Positions 16,422 to 25,525 of a DNA stretch of 64,000 nucleotides are shown here, one piece after another (position 1 is the first letter of the stretch; every line of letters begins with the position of its first letter). The notes under the pieces were generated by a model. The model saw only the letters and a program-made list of their open reading frames with translations, was not told the DNA's origin and did not search any database. The stretch comes from Streptococcus pseudopneumoniae. GTDB lineage: Bacteria; Bacillota; Bacilli; Lactobacillales; Streptococcaceae. Made by a program: the position numbers and the translations under genes. Where the stretch lies: assembly GCF_001073085.1 (NCBI RefSeq), contig NZ_JVFV01000016.1, positions 21,776 to 85,775 on the forward strand. The letters are read 5' to 3'.

Positions 16422-19106
16422 TTGTCAAAAGAACAAAATAAAGACTTGTTTTACACGCAATCTTCTGAGGAAGTCCTAAAGAATTTGGACTCATCTGTTG
16501 AAGGTTTGTCAACTGCTCAAGCTCAAGAACGCTTAGCGAGTTATGGTCGTAATGAGTTAGAAGAGGGCGAAAAACGTAGCCTACTAGCTAAATTCCTTGA
16601 TCAATTTAAGGATTTGATGATCATCATCTTACTAGCGGCAGCGGCACTTTCTGTAATTACAGAAGGAATGGACGGTTTAACAGATGCCATTATCATCTTG
16701 GCCGTAGTTGTCTTGAATGCAGCCTTTGGTGTTTACCAAGAAGGTCAAGCAGAAGCGGCTATCGAAGCTCTGAAAAATATGTCTAGCCCCATGGCCCGTG
16801 TTCGTCGTGATGGTCGTGTTATTGAGATTGACTCAAAAGAATTGGTACCTGGGGACATCGTCTTGCTAGAAGCTGGAGATGTGGTGCCTGCCGATATGCG
16901 TTTGCTGGAAGCGGCGTCTCTTAAAATCGAAGAAGCTGCTCTTACTGGTGAATCTGTACCAGTTGAAAAAGATATTATTCAAGTGGTAGAAGCAGATGCT
17001 GGTATCGGTGATCGTGTCAATATGGGTTACCAAAACTCAAACGTAACTTACGGTCGTGGTATTGGTGTCGTGACCAACACTGGTATGTATACTGAAGTTG
17101 GTAAGATTGCGGATATGTTGGCCAATGCCGATGAGACAGAAACACCATTGAAGCAAAGCTTGGAACAATTATCTAAAGCCTTGACTTACTTAATCGTTGT
17201 GATTGCGATTATCACTTTCTTGGTTGGTGTCTTCGTTCGTGGTGAACATCCGTTGGAAGGCTTGATGGTTGCAGTTGCTCTTGCGGTTGCGGCAATTCCA
17301 GAAGGTCTTCCTGCCATTGTAACCATCGTTCTCTCTTTGGGAACTACAACTCTAGCTAAACGTAATTCAATCGTTCGTAAATTGCCAGCCGTTGAAACAC
17401 TTGGTTCAACAGAAATCATCGCATCTGATAAAACAGGTACCTTGACCATGAACCAAATGACGGTTGAAAAAGTCTACACCAACGGTCAATTGCAAAGCTC
17501 TGCAGCTGAAATTAATGCGAATAACAATACGCTTCGCATCATGAACTTTGCCAATGATACAAAGGTGGACCCATCTGGTAAATTGATTGGCGATCCAACG
17601 GAGACAGCCCTTGTACAGTTTGGTTTGGATCACAACTTTGACGTTCGTGAAGTTTTGAAGGATGAGCCACGTGTAGCAGAATTGCCATTTGACTCAGAAC
17701 GTAAACTCATGTCTACCATCCATAAGGAAGCAGACGGTACTTACTTTATCGCTGTCAAGGGAGCCCCTGACCAATTGCTCAAACGTGTGACTCGTATTGA
17801 AGTCAATGGGGAAGTTCGTCCAATCACAGAAGAAGACAAACAAGCTATCCTTGCAACCAACAAAGATTTGGCTAAACAAGCCCTTCGTGTCTTGATGATG
17901 GCTTATAAGACAAGCAATGAAATTCCAACCTTGGAATCTGAAATCGTTGAGTCTGACCTCATCTTCTCAGGTTTGGTCGGCATGATTGACCCTGAGCGTC
18001 CAGAAGCTGCAGAAGCTGTCCGTGTCGCTAAGGAAGCAGGTATCCGTCCAATCATGATCACGGGTGACCACCAAGATACAGCTGAAGCCATTGCCAAGCG
18101 TCTTGGAATCATCGATCCAAATGATACAGAAGACCATGTCTTTACAGGGGCTGAGTTGAACGAACTCTCTGATGAAGAATTCCAAAAAGTTTTCAAGCAA
18201 TACTCTGTTTACGCTCGTGTATCACCTGAACACAAGGTTCGTATCGTGAAAGCATGGCAAAAAGAAGGTAAAGTTGTTGCCATGACAGGTGATGGAGTCA
18301 ACGACGCACCATCACTTAAGACAGCTGATATCGGTATCGGTATGGGGATTACTGGTACAGAGGTTTCTAAGGGAGCTTCTGATATGGTCCTTGCCGATGA
18401 CAACTTTGCAACCATTATCGTAGCGGTAGAAGAAGGACGTAAGGTCTTCTCAAATATCCAAAAATCAATCCAATACCTCTTGTCTGCCAATATGGCTGAG
18501 GTATTCACCATTTTCTTTGCAACCCTCTTTGGTTGGGATGTATTGCAACCAGTGCACCTTCTCTGGATTAACTTGGTAACAGATACTCTTCCAGCCATCG
18601 CCCTTGGTGTGGAACCAGCTGAGCCAGGGGTTATGACCCACAAACCTCGTGGACGTAAATCTAACTTCTTTGACGGTGGTGTATTCGGAGCTATCCTTTA
18701 TCAAGGTGTCTTCCAAACCATGCTCGTTCTAGGTGTTTACGGTTGGGCAATTCTCTTCCCAGAACATCAAGCTCAAACTGAAATTCACGCAGATGCCCTT
18801 ACTATGGCCTTTGCAACTCTAGGTTTGATCCAATTGCTCCATGCCTTTAACGTCAAGTCTGTTTACCAATCAATCTTTACGGTTGGACTCTTCAAGAACA
18901 AGACCTTTAACTGGTCAATCCCAGTTGCCTTTGTCCTCTTGATGGTGACAATTTTGGTTCCAGGATTTAACAGCCTCTTCCACGTTTCACATTTGAGCTT
19001 GACTCAATGGATAGTGGTTGCTGTAGGAGCACTTATGATTGTGGTCCTTGTTGAGATTGTTAAGGCAATCCAACGAGCACTCGGAAAAGATAAAAACGCT
19101 ATTTAA
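16422..19106 (+). CDS. caxP: P-type cation ATPase (Ca2+/Mn2+ exporter)
   Basis: This P2A-type ATPase (also called MgtA in pneumococcus) pumps Ca2+/Mn2+ out of the cell. The 894-residue product has the actuator motif ALTGESVPVEK, phosphorylation site DKTGTLT (Asp336), the nucleotide-domain motif KGAPDQL, the hinge TGDGVNDAP and about ten membrane segments, with IPEGLPA in the fourth. The start is a TTG at 16422 behind AAAAGGAGGAG; a GTG at 16314 is in frame but lies inside the riboswitch and would encode leader RNA. Expression should rise with manganese. A hairpin with TTCG loop follows the stop. Confidence 0.95.
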   Translation: MSKEQNKDLFYTQSSEEVLKNLDSSVEGLSTAQAQERLASYGRNELEEGEKRSLLAKFLDQFKDLMIIILLAAAALSVITEGMDGLTDAIIILAVVVLNAAFGVYQEGQAEAAIEALKNMSSPMARVRRDGRVIEIDSKELVPGDIVLLEAGDVVPADMRLLEAASLKIEEAALTGESVPVEKDIIQVVEADAGIGDRVNMGYQNSNVTYGRGIGVVTNTGMYTEVGKIADMLANADETETPLKQSLEQLSKALTYLIVVIAIITFLVGVFVRGEHPLEGLMVAVALAVAAIPEGLPAIVTIVLSLGTTTLAKRNSIVRKLPAVETLGSTEIIASDKTGTLTMNQMTVEKVYTNGQLQSSAAEINANNNTLRIMNFANDTKVDPSGKLIGDPTETALVQFGLDHNFDVREVLKDEPRVAELPFDSERKLMSTIHKEADGTYFIAVKGAPDQLLKRVTRIEVNGEVRPITEEDKQAILATNKDLAKQALRVLMMAYKTSNEIPTLESEIVESDLIFSGLVGMIDPERPEAAEAVRVAKEAGIRPIMITGDHQDTAEAIAKRLGIIDPNDTEDHVFTGAELNELSDEEFQKVFKQYSVYARVSPEHKVRIVKAWQKEGKVVAMTGDGVNDAPSLKTADIGIGMGITGTEVSKGASDMVLADDNFATIIVAVEEGRKVFSNIQKSIQYLLSANMAEVFTIFFATLFGWDVLQPVHLLWINLVTDTLPAIALGVEPAEPGVMTHKPRGRKSNFFDGGVFGAILYQGVFQTMLVLGVYGWAILFPEHQAQTEIHADALTMAFATLGLIQLLHAFNVKSVYQSIFTVGLFKNKTFNWSIPVAFVLLMVTILVPGFNSLFHVSHLSLTQWIVVAVGALMIVVLVEIVKAIQRALGKDKNAI

Positions 19107-19113
19107 GCACTAT

Positions 19114-19140
19114 GAAAAGTCATCTTCGGATGGCTTTTTT
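19114..19140 (+). terminator. Terminator after caxP
   Basis: AAAGTCATC and GATGGCTTT flank a TTCG tetraloop and run into T residues. Confidence 0.88.
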
Positions 19141-19174
19141 TGGTTTTATATAAGATAAACTGACAAAGATTTTG

Positions 19175-19183
19175 TGATATAAT
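19175..19183 (+). promoter_or_regulatory. Extended -10 promoter of the deformylase-like gene
   Basis: TGATATAAT is an extended -10 box 32 bases before the TTG start. No properly spaced -35 box was found. Confidence 0.6.
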
Positions 19184-19214
19184 CAAGTAGAGAGAAAGAT
19201 GGAGGAAAGAGTAG

Positions 19215-19625
19215 TTGGAAAAGAAAATTGTCAAAGATATGATGTTTTTATCGCAGGTATCCCAGCCTGCTAATCAGGAGGATTTACCACTGGCAAAGGA
19301 CTTGCAAGATACTCTACAAGCCAAAAGAGAAACCTGTGTTGGACTAGCGGCCAATATGATTGGGGTACAAAAACGCGTCATTATTTTTAATATCGGAATG
19401 ATTCCCATGGTTATGTTTAATCCAGTTCTCAAATCTTTTGAAGGGTCATACGAAACAGGGGAAGGTTGTTTGTCTTTGACAGGAGTGAGACCAACAACTC
19501 GGTATGAAAAAATTACAGTAAGCTACAGAGACATCCATTGGCAAGAGCAAACCATTATCCTGACAGGATTTCCTGCTCAGATTTGTCAGCATGAATTGGA
19601 TCATTTAGAAGGTCGTATTATTTAG
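19215..19625 (+). CDS. Peptide deformylase-like protein
   Basis: Deformylases remove the formyl group from new N-termini using a metal held by one Cys and two His. This 136-residue protein keeps motif 2 EGCLSL and motif 3 QHELDHLEG, so the metal site is intact. Motif 1, normally GxGxAAPQ, reads VGLAANMIG; the conserved Gln that helps catalysis is replaced. It is shorter than the main streptococcal deformylase (about 200 residues). It may be a second, weak or non-canonical paralogue; the housekeeping enzyme would lie elsewhere. The start is TTG behind GGAGGAAAG, and no better ATG exists nearby. Confidence 0.8.
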   Translation: MEKKIVKDMMFLSQVSQPANQEDLPLAKDLQDTLQAKRETCVGLAANMIGVQKRVIIFNIGMIPMVMFNPVLKSFEGSYETGEGCLSLTGVRPTTRYEKITVSYRDIHWQEQTIILTGFPAQICQHELDHLEGRII

Positions 19626-19635
19626 GCTCAAATCC

Positions 19636-19664
19636 TTGGTAGTCTTAAAAAAATATGCTACACT
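19636..19664 (+). promoter_or_regulatory. yaaA promoter, probably leaderless
   Basis: TTGGTA (19636-19641), a 17-base spacer and an extended -10 TGCTACACT (hexamer 19659-19664) end six bases before the yaaA ATG. Transcription would begin at the start codon itself. Confidence 0.6.
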
Positions 19665-19670
19665 AAGACT

Positions 19671-20393
19671 ATGAAAATTCTAATCCCAACTGCAAAAGAA
19701 ATGAATACAAATGTTCCTAGTTTTGAAGCAAATCCTTTGCGTCCTGAAAGTCAGGCAGTGCTGGTTGAATTGGCAACATATTCTGCCCAAGAGCTGGAGA
19801 GTTTTTACAAAATATCTGCCGAAAAAGCGCAAGAGGAGTATGACCATATCCAGGCCTTGAAAAATGAAACTGCGACAAACTATCCAGCCTTGCACCTCTT
19901 TGATGGACTCATGTATCGCAACATCAAACGGGACAATCTCACCAAGGAGGAGCAAACCTATCTGGAGAAACACCTCATGATAACTTCAGCTCTCTATGGT
20001 GTGATTCCAGCCTTTGAACCGATTGCGCCTCACAGGCTGGACTTTTTGATGAAGCTTAAAGTTGCTGGGGAAAGCCTGAAAAGTCACTGGCAGGCAGCTT
20101 ATGAAGAGTCGGTGAAGGGTGAAGAACTAATCTTTTCACTCTTGTCTTCGGAATTTGAAACTGTCTTCCCTAAAGAGGTTCGCGAGCAAATGGTGACCTT
20201 TAAGTTTATGGAAGACAGAGATGGAAAACTTAAAGTCCACTCAACCATTTCAAAGAAAGCTAGGGGTGCTTTCTTAACAGCCTTGATGGAAAATCAGGTC
20301 ACTTCGGTTGAAAAGATTAAAAAACTCAGCTTTGCAGGTTTCCACTATCGAGAAGACCTGTCTACTAGCAAGGAATTGTCTTTTGTAAAATAA
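19671..20393 (+). CDS. yaaA: YaaA-family (UPF0246) peroxide stress protein
   Basis: Members of this family bind DNA and limit iron-mediated oxidative damage in E. coli; the streptococcal role is inferred. The 240-residue product shows the family patterns MKILIPTAKEM at the N-terminus, ALHLFDGLMYRNI in the middle and ITSALYGVIPAFEPIAPHRL. No ribosome binding site precedes the ATG; the -10 hexamer is only six bases away, which suggests leaderless translation. It is downstream of the deformylase-like gene but has its own promoter. A hairpin terminator follows. Confidence 0.88.
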   Translation: MKILIPTAKEMNTNVPSFEANPLRPESQAVLVELATYSAQELESFYKISAEKAQEEYDHIQALKNETATNYPALHLFDGLMYRNIKRDNLTKEEQTYLEKHLMITSALYGVIPAFEPIAPHRLDFLMKLKVAGESLKSHWQAAYEESVKGEELIFSLLSSEFETVFPKEVREQMVTFKFMEDRDGKLKVHSTISKKARGAFLTALMENQVTSVEKIKKLSFAGFHYREDLSTSKELSFVK

Positions 20394-20405
20394 CAAACAT
20401 AAAGC

Positions 20406-20438
20406 CTGCCCATGAATCTATCGGGGCAGTTTTTTTGT
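20406..20438 (+). terminator. Terminator after yaaA
   Basis: CTGCCC and GGGCAG flank a loop of about twelve bases and are followed by seven or more T residues. Confidence 0.8.
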
Positions 20439-20490
20439 GATTTGATGCTCCTATTTTTAGTTTTGAATGGTAGGAATTTTCACACAATTT

Positions 20491-20499
20491 TGGTATAAT
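20491..20499 (+). promoter_or_regulatory. Extended -10 promoter of hom-thrB
   Basis: TGGTATAAT is an extended -10 box 31 bases before the hom start; a -35 box at proper distance is weak. Confidence 0.65.
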
Positions 20500-20530
20500 A
20501 GGACTATTAGAAAATTTCGAGGAGACAAAC

Positions 20531-21817
20531 ATGTCAGTTAAGATTGCTTTACTTGGATTTGGTACAGTAGCCAGTGGTGTGCCATTCTTGCTAAAGGAAA
20601 ATAGAGAAAAAATCGTTCAAGCAGCACATTCAGAAATTGAAGTCGCCAAGGTTTTGGTCAAAGACGATGAAGAGAAAGTACGCTTGCTTGAAGCAGGAAA
20701 TGATTTTAATTTTGTAACAAATATTGACGAAATCTTGTCAGACAAAGATATCACGATTGTTGTTGAGTTGATGGGACGTATCGAACCTGCTAAAACATTT
20801 ATCACTCGTGCTTTAGAAGCAGGGAAACATGTCGTGACAGCCAACAAGGACCTTTTGGCTGTTCATGGTGCAGAATTGCTTGAGATTGCTAAAGCTCATA
20901 ATGTTGCTCTTTACTATGAAGCAGCTGTTGCGGGAGGAATTCCAATCCTTCGTACCTTGGTTAACTCACTAGCATCAGACAAAATCACTCGTGTTCTTGG
21001 TGTTGTCAATGGAACATCTAACTTTATGATGACCAAAATGGTAGAAGAAGGCTGGTCTTATGAAGATGCTTTGGCAGAAGCCCAACGACTTGGTTTTGCT
21101 GAAAGCGACCCTACCAATGACGTTGACGGGATTGATGCAGCCTACAAGATGGTTATCCTTAGCCAGTTTGCATTTGGGATGAATGTCAAATTTGAAGATG
21201 TTGCCCATCAAGGAATCCGCAATATCACTCCAGAAGATGTGGCAGTTGCCCAAGAACTTGGGTACGTGGTTAAATTAGTAGGTTCTATCGAAGAAACACC
21301 TTCTGGAATCGCTGCCGAGGTTACTCCAACCTTCCTTCCTAAAACTCATCCACTCGCAAGTGTTAACGGTGTTATGAATGCGGTCTTTGTGGAATCTATC
21401 GGTATCGGAGAGTCTATGTACTATGGACCAGGTGCAGGTCAAAAACCAACTGCAACAAGCGTTGTAGCTGATATTGCCCGTATCGTTCGTCGTTTGAATG
21501 ACGGCACCATTGGCAAAGCCTTTAACGAATACCATCGTGACCTTGTTTTGGCTCAGCCAGAAGATGTCAAAGCCAACTACTATTTCTCAATCTTGGCTCC
21601 AGATTCAAAAGGTCAGATCTTGAAATTGGCTGAGCTCTTTAATGCGGAAGATATCTCCTTCAAGCAAATCCTTCAAGATGGTAAGCAAGAAGGCAAAGCT
21701 CGTATTGTCATCATTACCCATAAGATTAACAAGGCACAGCTTGAAAATATTACAGACGCTTTGAAGGCGGTAGCCGAGTTTGAACTTCTCAACACCTTCA
21801 AGGTTTTAGGAGACTAA
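20531..21817 (+). CDS. hom: Homoserine dehydrogenase
   Basis: This enzyme reduces aspartate semialdehyde to homoserine, the branch point to threonine and methionine. The 428-residue product has the NAD(P) motif GFGTVASG at the N-terminus, catalytic-domain signatures [11 protein letters not shown] and [25 protein letters not shown], and a C-terminal ACT domain (about 350-428) that usually mediates threonine feedback. GAGGAGAC precedes the ATG. thrB begins one base after its stop, giving a two-gene operon. Confidence 0.96.
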   Translation: MSVKIALLGFGTVASGVPFLLKENREKIVQAAHSEIEVAKVLVKDDEEKVRLLEAGNDFNFVTNIDEILSDKDITIVVELMGRIEPAKTFITRALEAGKHVVTANKDLLAVHGAELLEIAKAHNVALYYEAAVAGGIPILRTLVNSLASDKITRVLGVVNGTSNFMMTKMVEEGWSYEDALAEAQRLGFAESDPTNDVDGIDAAYKMVILSQFAFGMNVKFEDVAHQGIRNITPEDVAVAQELGYVVKLVGSIEETPSGIAAEVTPTFLPKTHPLASVNGVMNAVFVESIGIGESMYYGPGAGQKPTATSVVADIARIVRRLNDGTIGKAFNEYHRDLVLAQPEDVKANYYFSILAPDSKGQILKLAELFNAEDISFKQILQDGKQEGKARIVIITHKINKAQLENITDALKAVAEFELLNTFKVLGD

Positions 21818-21818
21818 G

Positions 21819-22688
21819 ATGAAGATTATTGTACCTGCTACAAGTGCCAATATGGGTCCTGGCTTTGACTCTGTTGGTGTAGCTGTAACTAAGTATCTAG
21901 AAATTCAGGTTTGTGAGGAACGTGAAGAATGGATGATTGAGCATCAACTAGGCAAATGGATTCCACGTGACGAGCGTAATCTTTTGCTGAAGATTGCTTT
22001 ACAAATTGTTCCAGACTTACAACCTAGACGCCTGAAAATGATCAGTGATATTCCACTTGCGCGTGGACTTGGTTCATCGAGCTCGGTCATCGTTGCTGGG
22101 ATTGAACTGGCAAATCAACTCGGAAACTTGAAGCTAAGCAAACATGAAAAATTACAATTGGCGACTAAGATTGAAGGGCATCCTGATAATGTTGCACCTG
22201 CTATCTATGGAAATCTGGTCATAGCAAGCTCAGTCGAAGGTCAGGTTTCTGCTGTTGTAGCGTCTTTCCCAGAGTGTGCTTTCCTAGCTTATATTCCAAA
22301 CTATGAATTGCGTACTCGAGATAGTCGTGGTGTCTTGCCTAAGAAGCTTTCTTATAAAGAAGCTGTTGCAGCAAGTTCTATCGCCAATGTGGCTATTGCA
22401 GCCCTACTGACTGGAGATATGGTCAAAGCAGGCCAGGCTATTGAGAGTGACCTTTTCCATGAGCGTTACCGTCAAGAACTGGTGAGAGAATTTGCGACCA
22501 TCAAGAAAGTTGCTAAGAGAAATGGTGCTTATGCGACCTACTTGTCTGGTGCTGGTCCAACTGTTATGGTCTTGGCTGATCCTGACAAGATGCCTAAGAT
22601 TAAGGCTGAACTTGAAAAGCAACCTTTCAAAGGCAAGCTTCATGATTTGCAAGTAGATACACAAGGCGTTCGCGTCGAAGCAAAATAA
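21819..22688 (+). CDS. thrB: Homoserine kinase
   Basis: This GHMP kinase phosphorylates homoserine on the way to threonine. The 289-residue product begins with [15 protein letters not shown] and has the ATP loop [25 protein letters not shown] and the C-terminal [11 protein letters not shown]. Length is normal. It is co-transcribed with hom, one base apart. A hairpin follows before msrAB. Confidence 0.96.
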   Translation: MKIIVPATSANMGPGFDSVGVAVTKYLEIQVCEEREEWMIEHQLGKWIPRDERNLLLKIALQIVPDLQPRRLKMISDIPLARGLGSSSSVIVAGIELANQLGNLKLSKHEKLQLATKIEGHPDNVAPAIYGNLVIASSVEGQVSAVVASFPECAFLAYIPNYELRTRDSRGVLPKKLSYKEAVAASSIANVAIAALLTGDMVKAGQAIESDLFHERYRQELVREFATIKKVAKRNGAYATYLSGAGPTVMVLADPDKMPKIKAELEKQPFKGKLHDLQVDTQGVRVEAK

Positions 22689-22698
22689 ACAGAACAAT

Positions 22699-22740
22699 AG
22701 GATGGGGAAACTCTCTATTAGAGGCTTCCTGTCCTTTTTT
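22699..22740 (+). terminator. Probable terminator after thrB
   Basis: AGGATGGGGAA and TTCCTGTCCT pair with wobbles, with an inner CTCT/AGAG stem, and end in seven T residues. Confidence 0.7.
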
Positions 22741-22811
22741 TGAAAATGAAACATGGGATATGAAATGATTTCCAGTTTTGTCGACCGACAGACGGTCAAG
22801 GAGGATTTGAA

Positions 22812-23750
22812 ATGGCAGAAATATATTTAGCAGGTGGTTGCTTTTGGGGTTTAGAGGAATACTTTTCCCGTATTTCTGGAGTGTTGCAAACAAGTGTTGG
22901 TTATGCTAATGGTCAGGTAGAAACCACCAATTATCAACTGATCAAAGAAACAGATCACGCAGAGACTGTGCAAGTCGTCTACGACGAAAAGGTGGTCTCG
23001 CTCCGTGAGATTTTACTCTATTATTTCCGAGTCATTGATCCTCTTTCTGTCAACCAACAAGGGAATGACCGTGGTCGTCAATACCGCACAGGGATTTATT
23101 ACCTAGATGAAGAGGATTTACCGACTATCAATACAGTAGTTCGCGAACAAGAACTCCTCATCGGTCGTAAAATTGCAGTGGAAGTGGAGAAGCTTCGCCA
23201 CTATATCTTAGCTGAAGACTATCACCAAGACTACCTCAAGAAAAATCTTGGTGGCTATTGCCACATTGATGTGAGAGATGCAGAGAAGCCACTCATAGAC
23301 GCTGCTAACTACGAAAAGCCTAGTCAGGCAGTTTTGCGAGAAAGTTTGTCAGAAGAGTCTTATAGAGTTACCCAAGAGGCAGCGACGGAAGTTCCTTTTA
23401 GCAATGCTTATGACCAAACTTTTGAGGAAGGAATTTATGTCGATATCACGACTGGTGAGCCCCTCTTCTTTGCCAAGGATAAGTTTGCCTCAGGCTGTGG
23501 TTGGCCAAGTTTTAGCCGTCCTATTTCCAAGGAACTCATTCATTACTACCAGGACTTGAGTCATGGTATGGAACGTATCGAAGTTCGGTCACGTTCGGGT
23601 AATGCCCACTTGGGTCATGTCTTTACCGATGGACCTCAGGAACTAGGTGGTTTACGCTACTGTATCAATTCTGCCTCTTTACGATTCATTGCTAAGGATG
23701 AAATGGAAGAGGCTGGTTATGGCTACCTACTTCCATATTTGAACAAATAA
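22812..23750 (+). CDS. msrAB: Methionine sulfoxide reductase MsrA-MsrB fusion, cytosolic
   Basis: This enzyme reduces both S- and R-epimers of methionine sulfoxide. The MsrA domain (about 1-160) starts with AGGCFWG, catalytic Cys10; the MsrB domain (about 175-312) has [11 protein letters not shown] and the catalytic Cys in [11 protein letters not shown]. With 312 residues and no signal or membrane segment it should act in the cytoplasm. A second, membrane-anchored copy is encoded at 39089-40204. AAGGAGG precedes the ATG. The gene order hom-thrB-msrAB-ABC-ABC matches the pneumococcal arrangement I remember. Confidence 0.95.
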   Translation: MAEIYLAGGCFWGLEEYFSRISGVLQTSVGYANGQVETTNYQLIKETDHAETVQVVYDEKVVSLREILLYYFRVIDPLSVNQQGNDRGRQYRTGIYYLDEEDLPTINTVVREQELLIGRKIAVEVEKLRHYILAEDYHQDYLKKNLGGYCHIDVRDAEKPLIDAANYEKPSQAVLRESLSEESYRVTQEAATEVPFSNAYDQTFEEGIYVDITTGEPLFFAKDKFASGCGWPSFSRPISKELIHYYQDLSHGMERIEVRSRSGNAHLGHVFTDGPQELGGLRYCINSASLRFIAKDEMEEAGYGYLLPYLNK

Positions 23751-23799
23751 AAAAGATGGTGGTTTTCCACCTTCTTCATTTTGAAAATAGAAGGGACAT

Positions 23800-25524
23800 A
23801 TGAAACAATTACTTTCTTACTTTAAACCCTACCTCAAGGAGTCTTTCCTAGCGCCCTTGTTTAAGTTGCTAGAAGCCGTTTTTGAACTCTTGGTTCCCAT
23901 GGTGATAGCTGGGATTGTCGACCAATCTATCCCCAAAAAAGATCAGGGTCACCTCTGGATGCAAATGGGTTTCCTCTTTGTTTTTGCGGTTATCGGAGTT
24001 TTGGTAGCCTTAGTTGCTCAGTTTTACTCAGCCAAGGCAGCAGTAGGATTTGCCAAGGAGTTGACCAATGACCTCTATCGTCATATTCTTTCCTTGCCCA
24101 AGGATAGTAGAGACCGTTTAACGACTTCGAGTTTGGTGACGCGTTTGACTTCAGATACCTATCAGATTCAGACAGGGATTAATCAATTTTTACGCTTATT
24201 TTTAAGGGCTCCTATTATTGTTTTTGGTGCCATTTTTATGGCTTATCGTCTCTCGCCTGAATTGACCTTATGGTTTTTGGTAATGGTTGCCATTTTGTCC
24301 TTTGTCATTGTCGTGTTATCACGCTTGGTCAATCCTCTCTATAGTATTTTGAGAAAGAAAACAGACCAGCTGGTTCAGGAAACACGCCAACAGATACAAG
24401 GGATGCGCGTGATTCGTGCCTTTGGCCAAGAAAAACGAGAAATCGAGAACTTCCAAGTACTTAATCAAGTCTATACGGCTATCCAAATGAAAACAGGCTA
24501 CTGGTCCAGTCTCTTGACCCCCTTGACCTATTTGATTGTCAACGGAACTTTGCTGGTGATTATCTGGAATGGTTATATTTCTATCCAGGGAGGTTGGCTC
24601 AGTCAAGGTGCTTTGATTGCCCTGATTAACTATCTCCTGCAAATCTTGGTAGAGTTAATCAAACTGGCCATGCTCATTAATTCGCTCAACCAGTCTTATA
24701 TTTCTGCCAAGCGGATTGAGGAAGTTTTCGCAGAAGAACCTGAAGATGTTCTTTCTGAGATGCAGGCAGGAAGAGTGTCTGGTGCCCAAGTTTTACAAGT
24801 CAGTCACTTGACATTTACCTATCCAGATGCAGCTCAACCTTCTCTAAGGGATATTTCTTTTGGAATGAAAGAAGGGCAAATTCTTGGGATCATCGGTGGG
24901 ACAGGTTCTGGTAAGTCATCCTTGGTTCAGGTATTACTTGGGCTCTACCAACTAGATAGTGGCACTGTAACCCTTTATCATGATGGGCGTAGCCCTCGAA
25001 ATCTTTCTGAGTGGCGATCCTGGATGGCCTATGTCCCTCAAAAGGTTGAACTCTTTAAGGGAACTATCCGTTCCAACTTGACTTTGGGTATGGAAGAGAC
25101 AATCTCTGACCAAGAACTCTGGCAGGCTTTGGAAATTGCCCAGGCCAAGGATTTTGTCAGTGAAAAAGAAGGGCTCTTGGACGCAGAAGTCCAAGCAGGA
25201 GGCCGAAATTTCTCAGGTGGTCAAAAGCAACGCTTGTCGATTGCCCGAGCAGTTTTGCGCCAAGCTCCTTTTCTCATCCTGGACGATGCGACTTCAGCCC
25301 TTGATACCATTACCGAGTCCAATCTTTTAAAGGCCATTCAGGAAAACTTGCCCAACACCAGTTTAATCCTGATTTCCCAACGGACTTCTACCTTGAAGAT
25401 TGCAGATCAGATTCTTCTTTTAGAGAAGGGTCAACAATTAGCACTTGGAAATCATGAAGATTTGATGAAGACTAGTCAAGTCTATCGTGAGATCAATGCA
25501 TCCCAACATGGAAAGGAGGACTAG
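23800..25524 (+). CDS. ABC exporter half-transporter with degenerate Walker B
   Basis: This 574-residue protein fuses six membrane segments (about 15-310) to an ATPase domain. Walker A is GGTGSGKSS (about 365-373), the signature is a canonical FSGGQKQR, but Walker B reads FLILDDATSALD with Asp where the catalytic Glu is usual. The next gene, two bases on, has the opposite pattern (normal Glu, altered signature), so the two form a heterodimer with one active and one degenerate ATP site, as in TM287/288, BmrCD and LmrCD. Substrate is unknown; multidrug or peptide export is the family default. Confidence 0.93.
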   Translation: MKQLLSYFKPYLKESFLAPLFKLLEAVFELLVPMVIAGIVDQSIPKKDQGHLWMQMGFLFVFAVIGVLVALVAQFYSAKAAVGFAKELTNDLYRHILSLPKDSRDRLTTSSLVTRLTSDTYQIQTGINQFLRLFLRAPIIVFGAIFMAYRLSPELTLWFLVMVAILSFVIVVLSRLVNPLYSILRKKTDQLVQETRQQIQGMRVIRAFGQEKREIENFQVLNQVYTAIQMKTGYWSSLLTPLTYLIVNGTLLVIIWNGYISIQGGWLSQGALIALINYLLQILVELIKLAMLINSLNQSYISAKRIEEVFAEEPEDVLSEMQAGRVSGAQVLQVSHLTFTYPDAAQPSLRDISFGMKEGQILGIIGGTGSGKSSLVQVLLGLYQLDSGTVTLYHDGRSPRNLSEWRSWMAYVPQKVELFKGTIRSNLTLGMEETISDQELWQALEIAQAKDFVSEKEGLLDAEVQAGGRNFSGGQKQRLSIARAVLRQAPFLILDDATSALDTITESNLLKAIQENLPNTSLILISQRTSTLKIADQILLLEKGQQLALGNHEDLMKTSQVYREINASQHGKED

Positions 25525-25525
25525 A

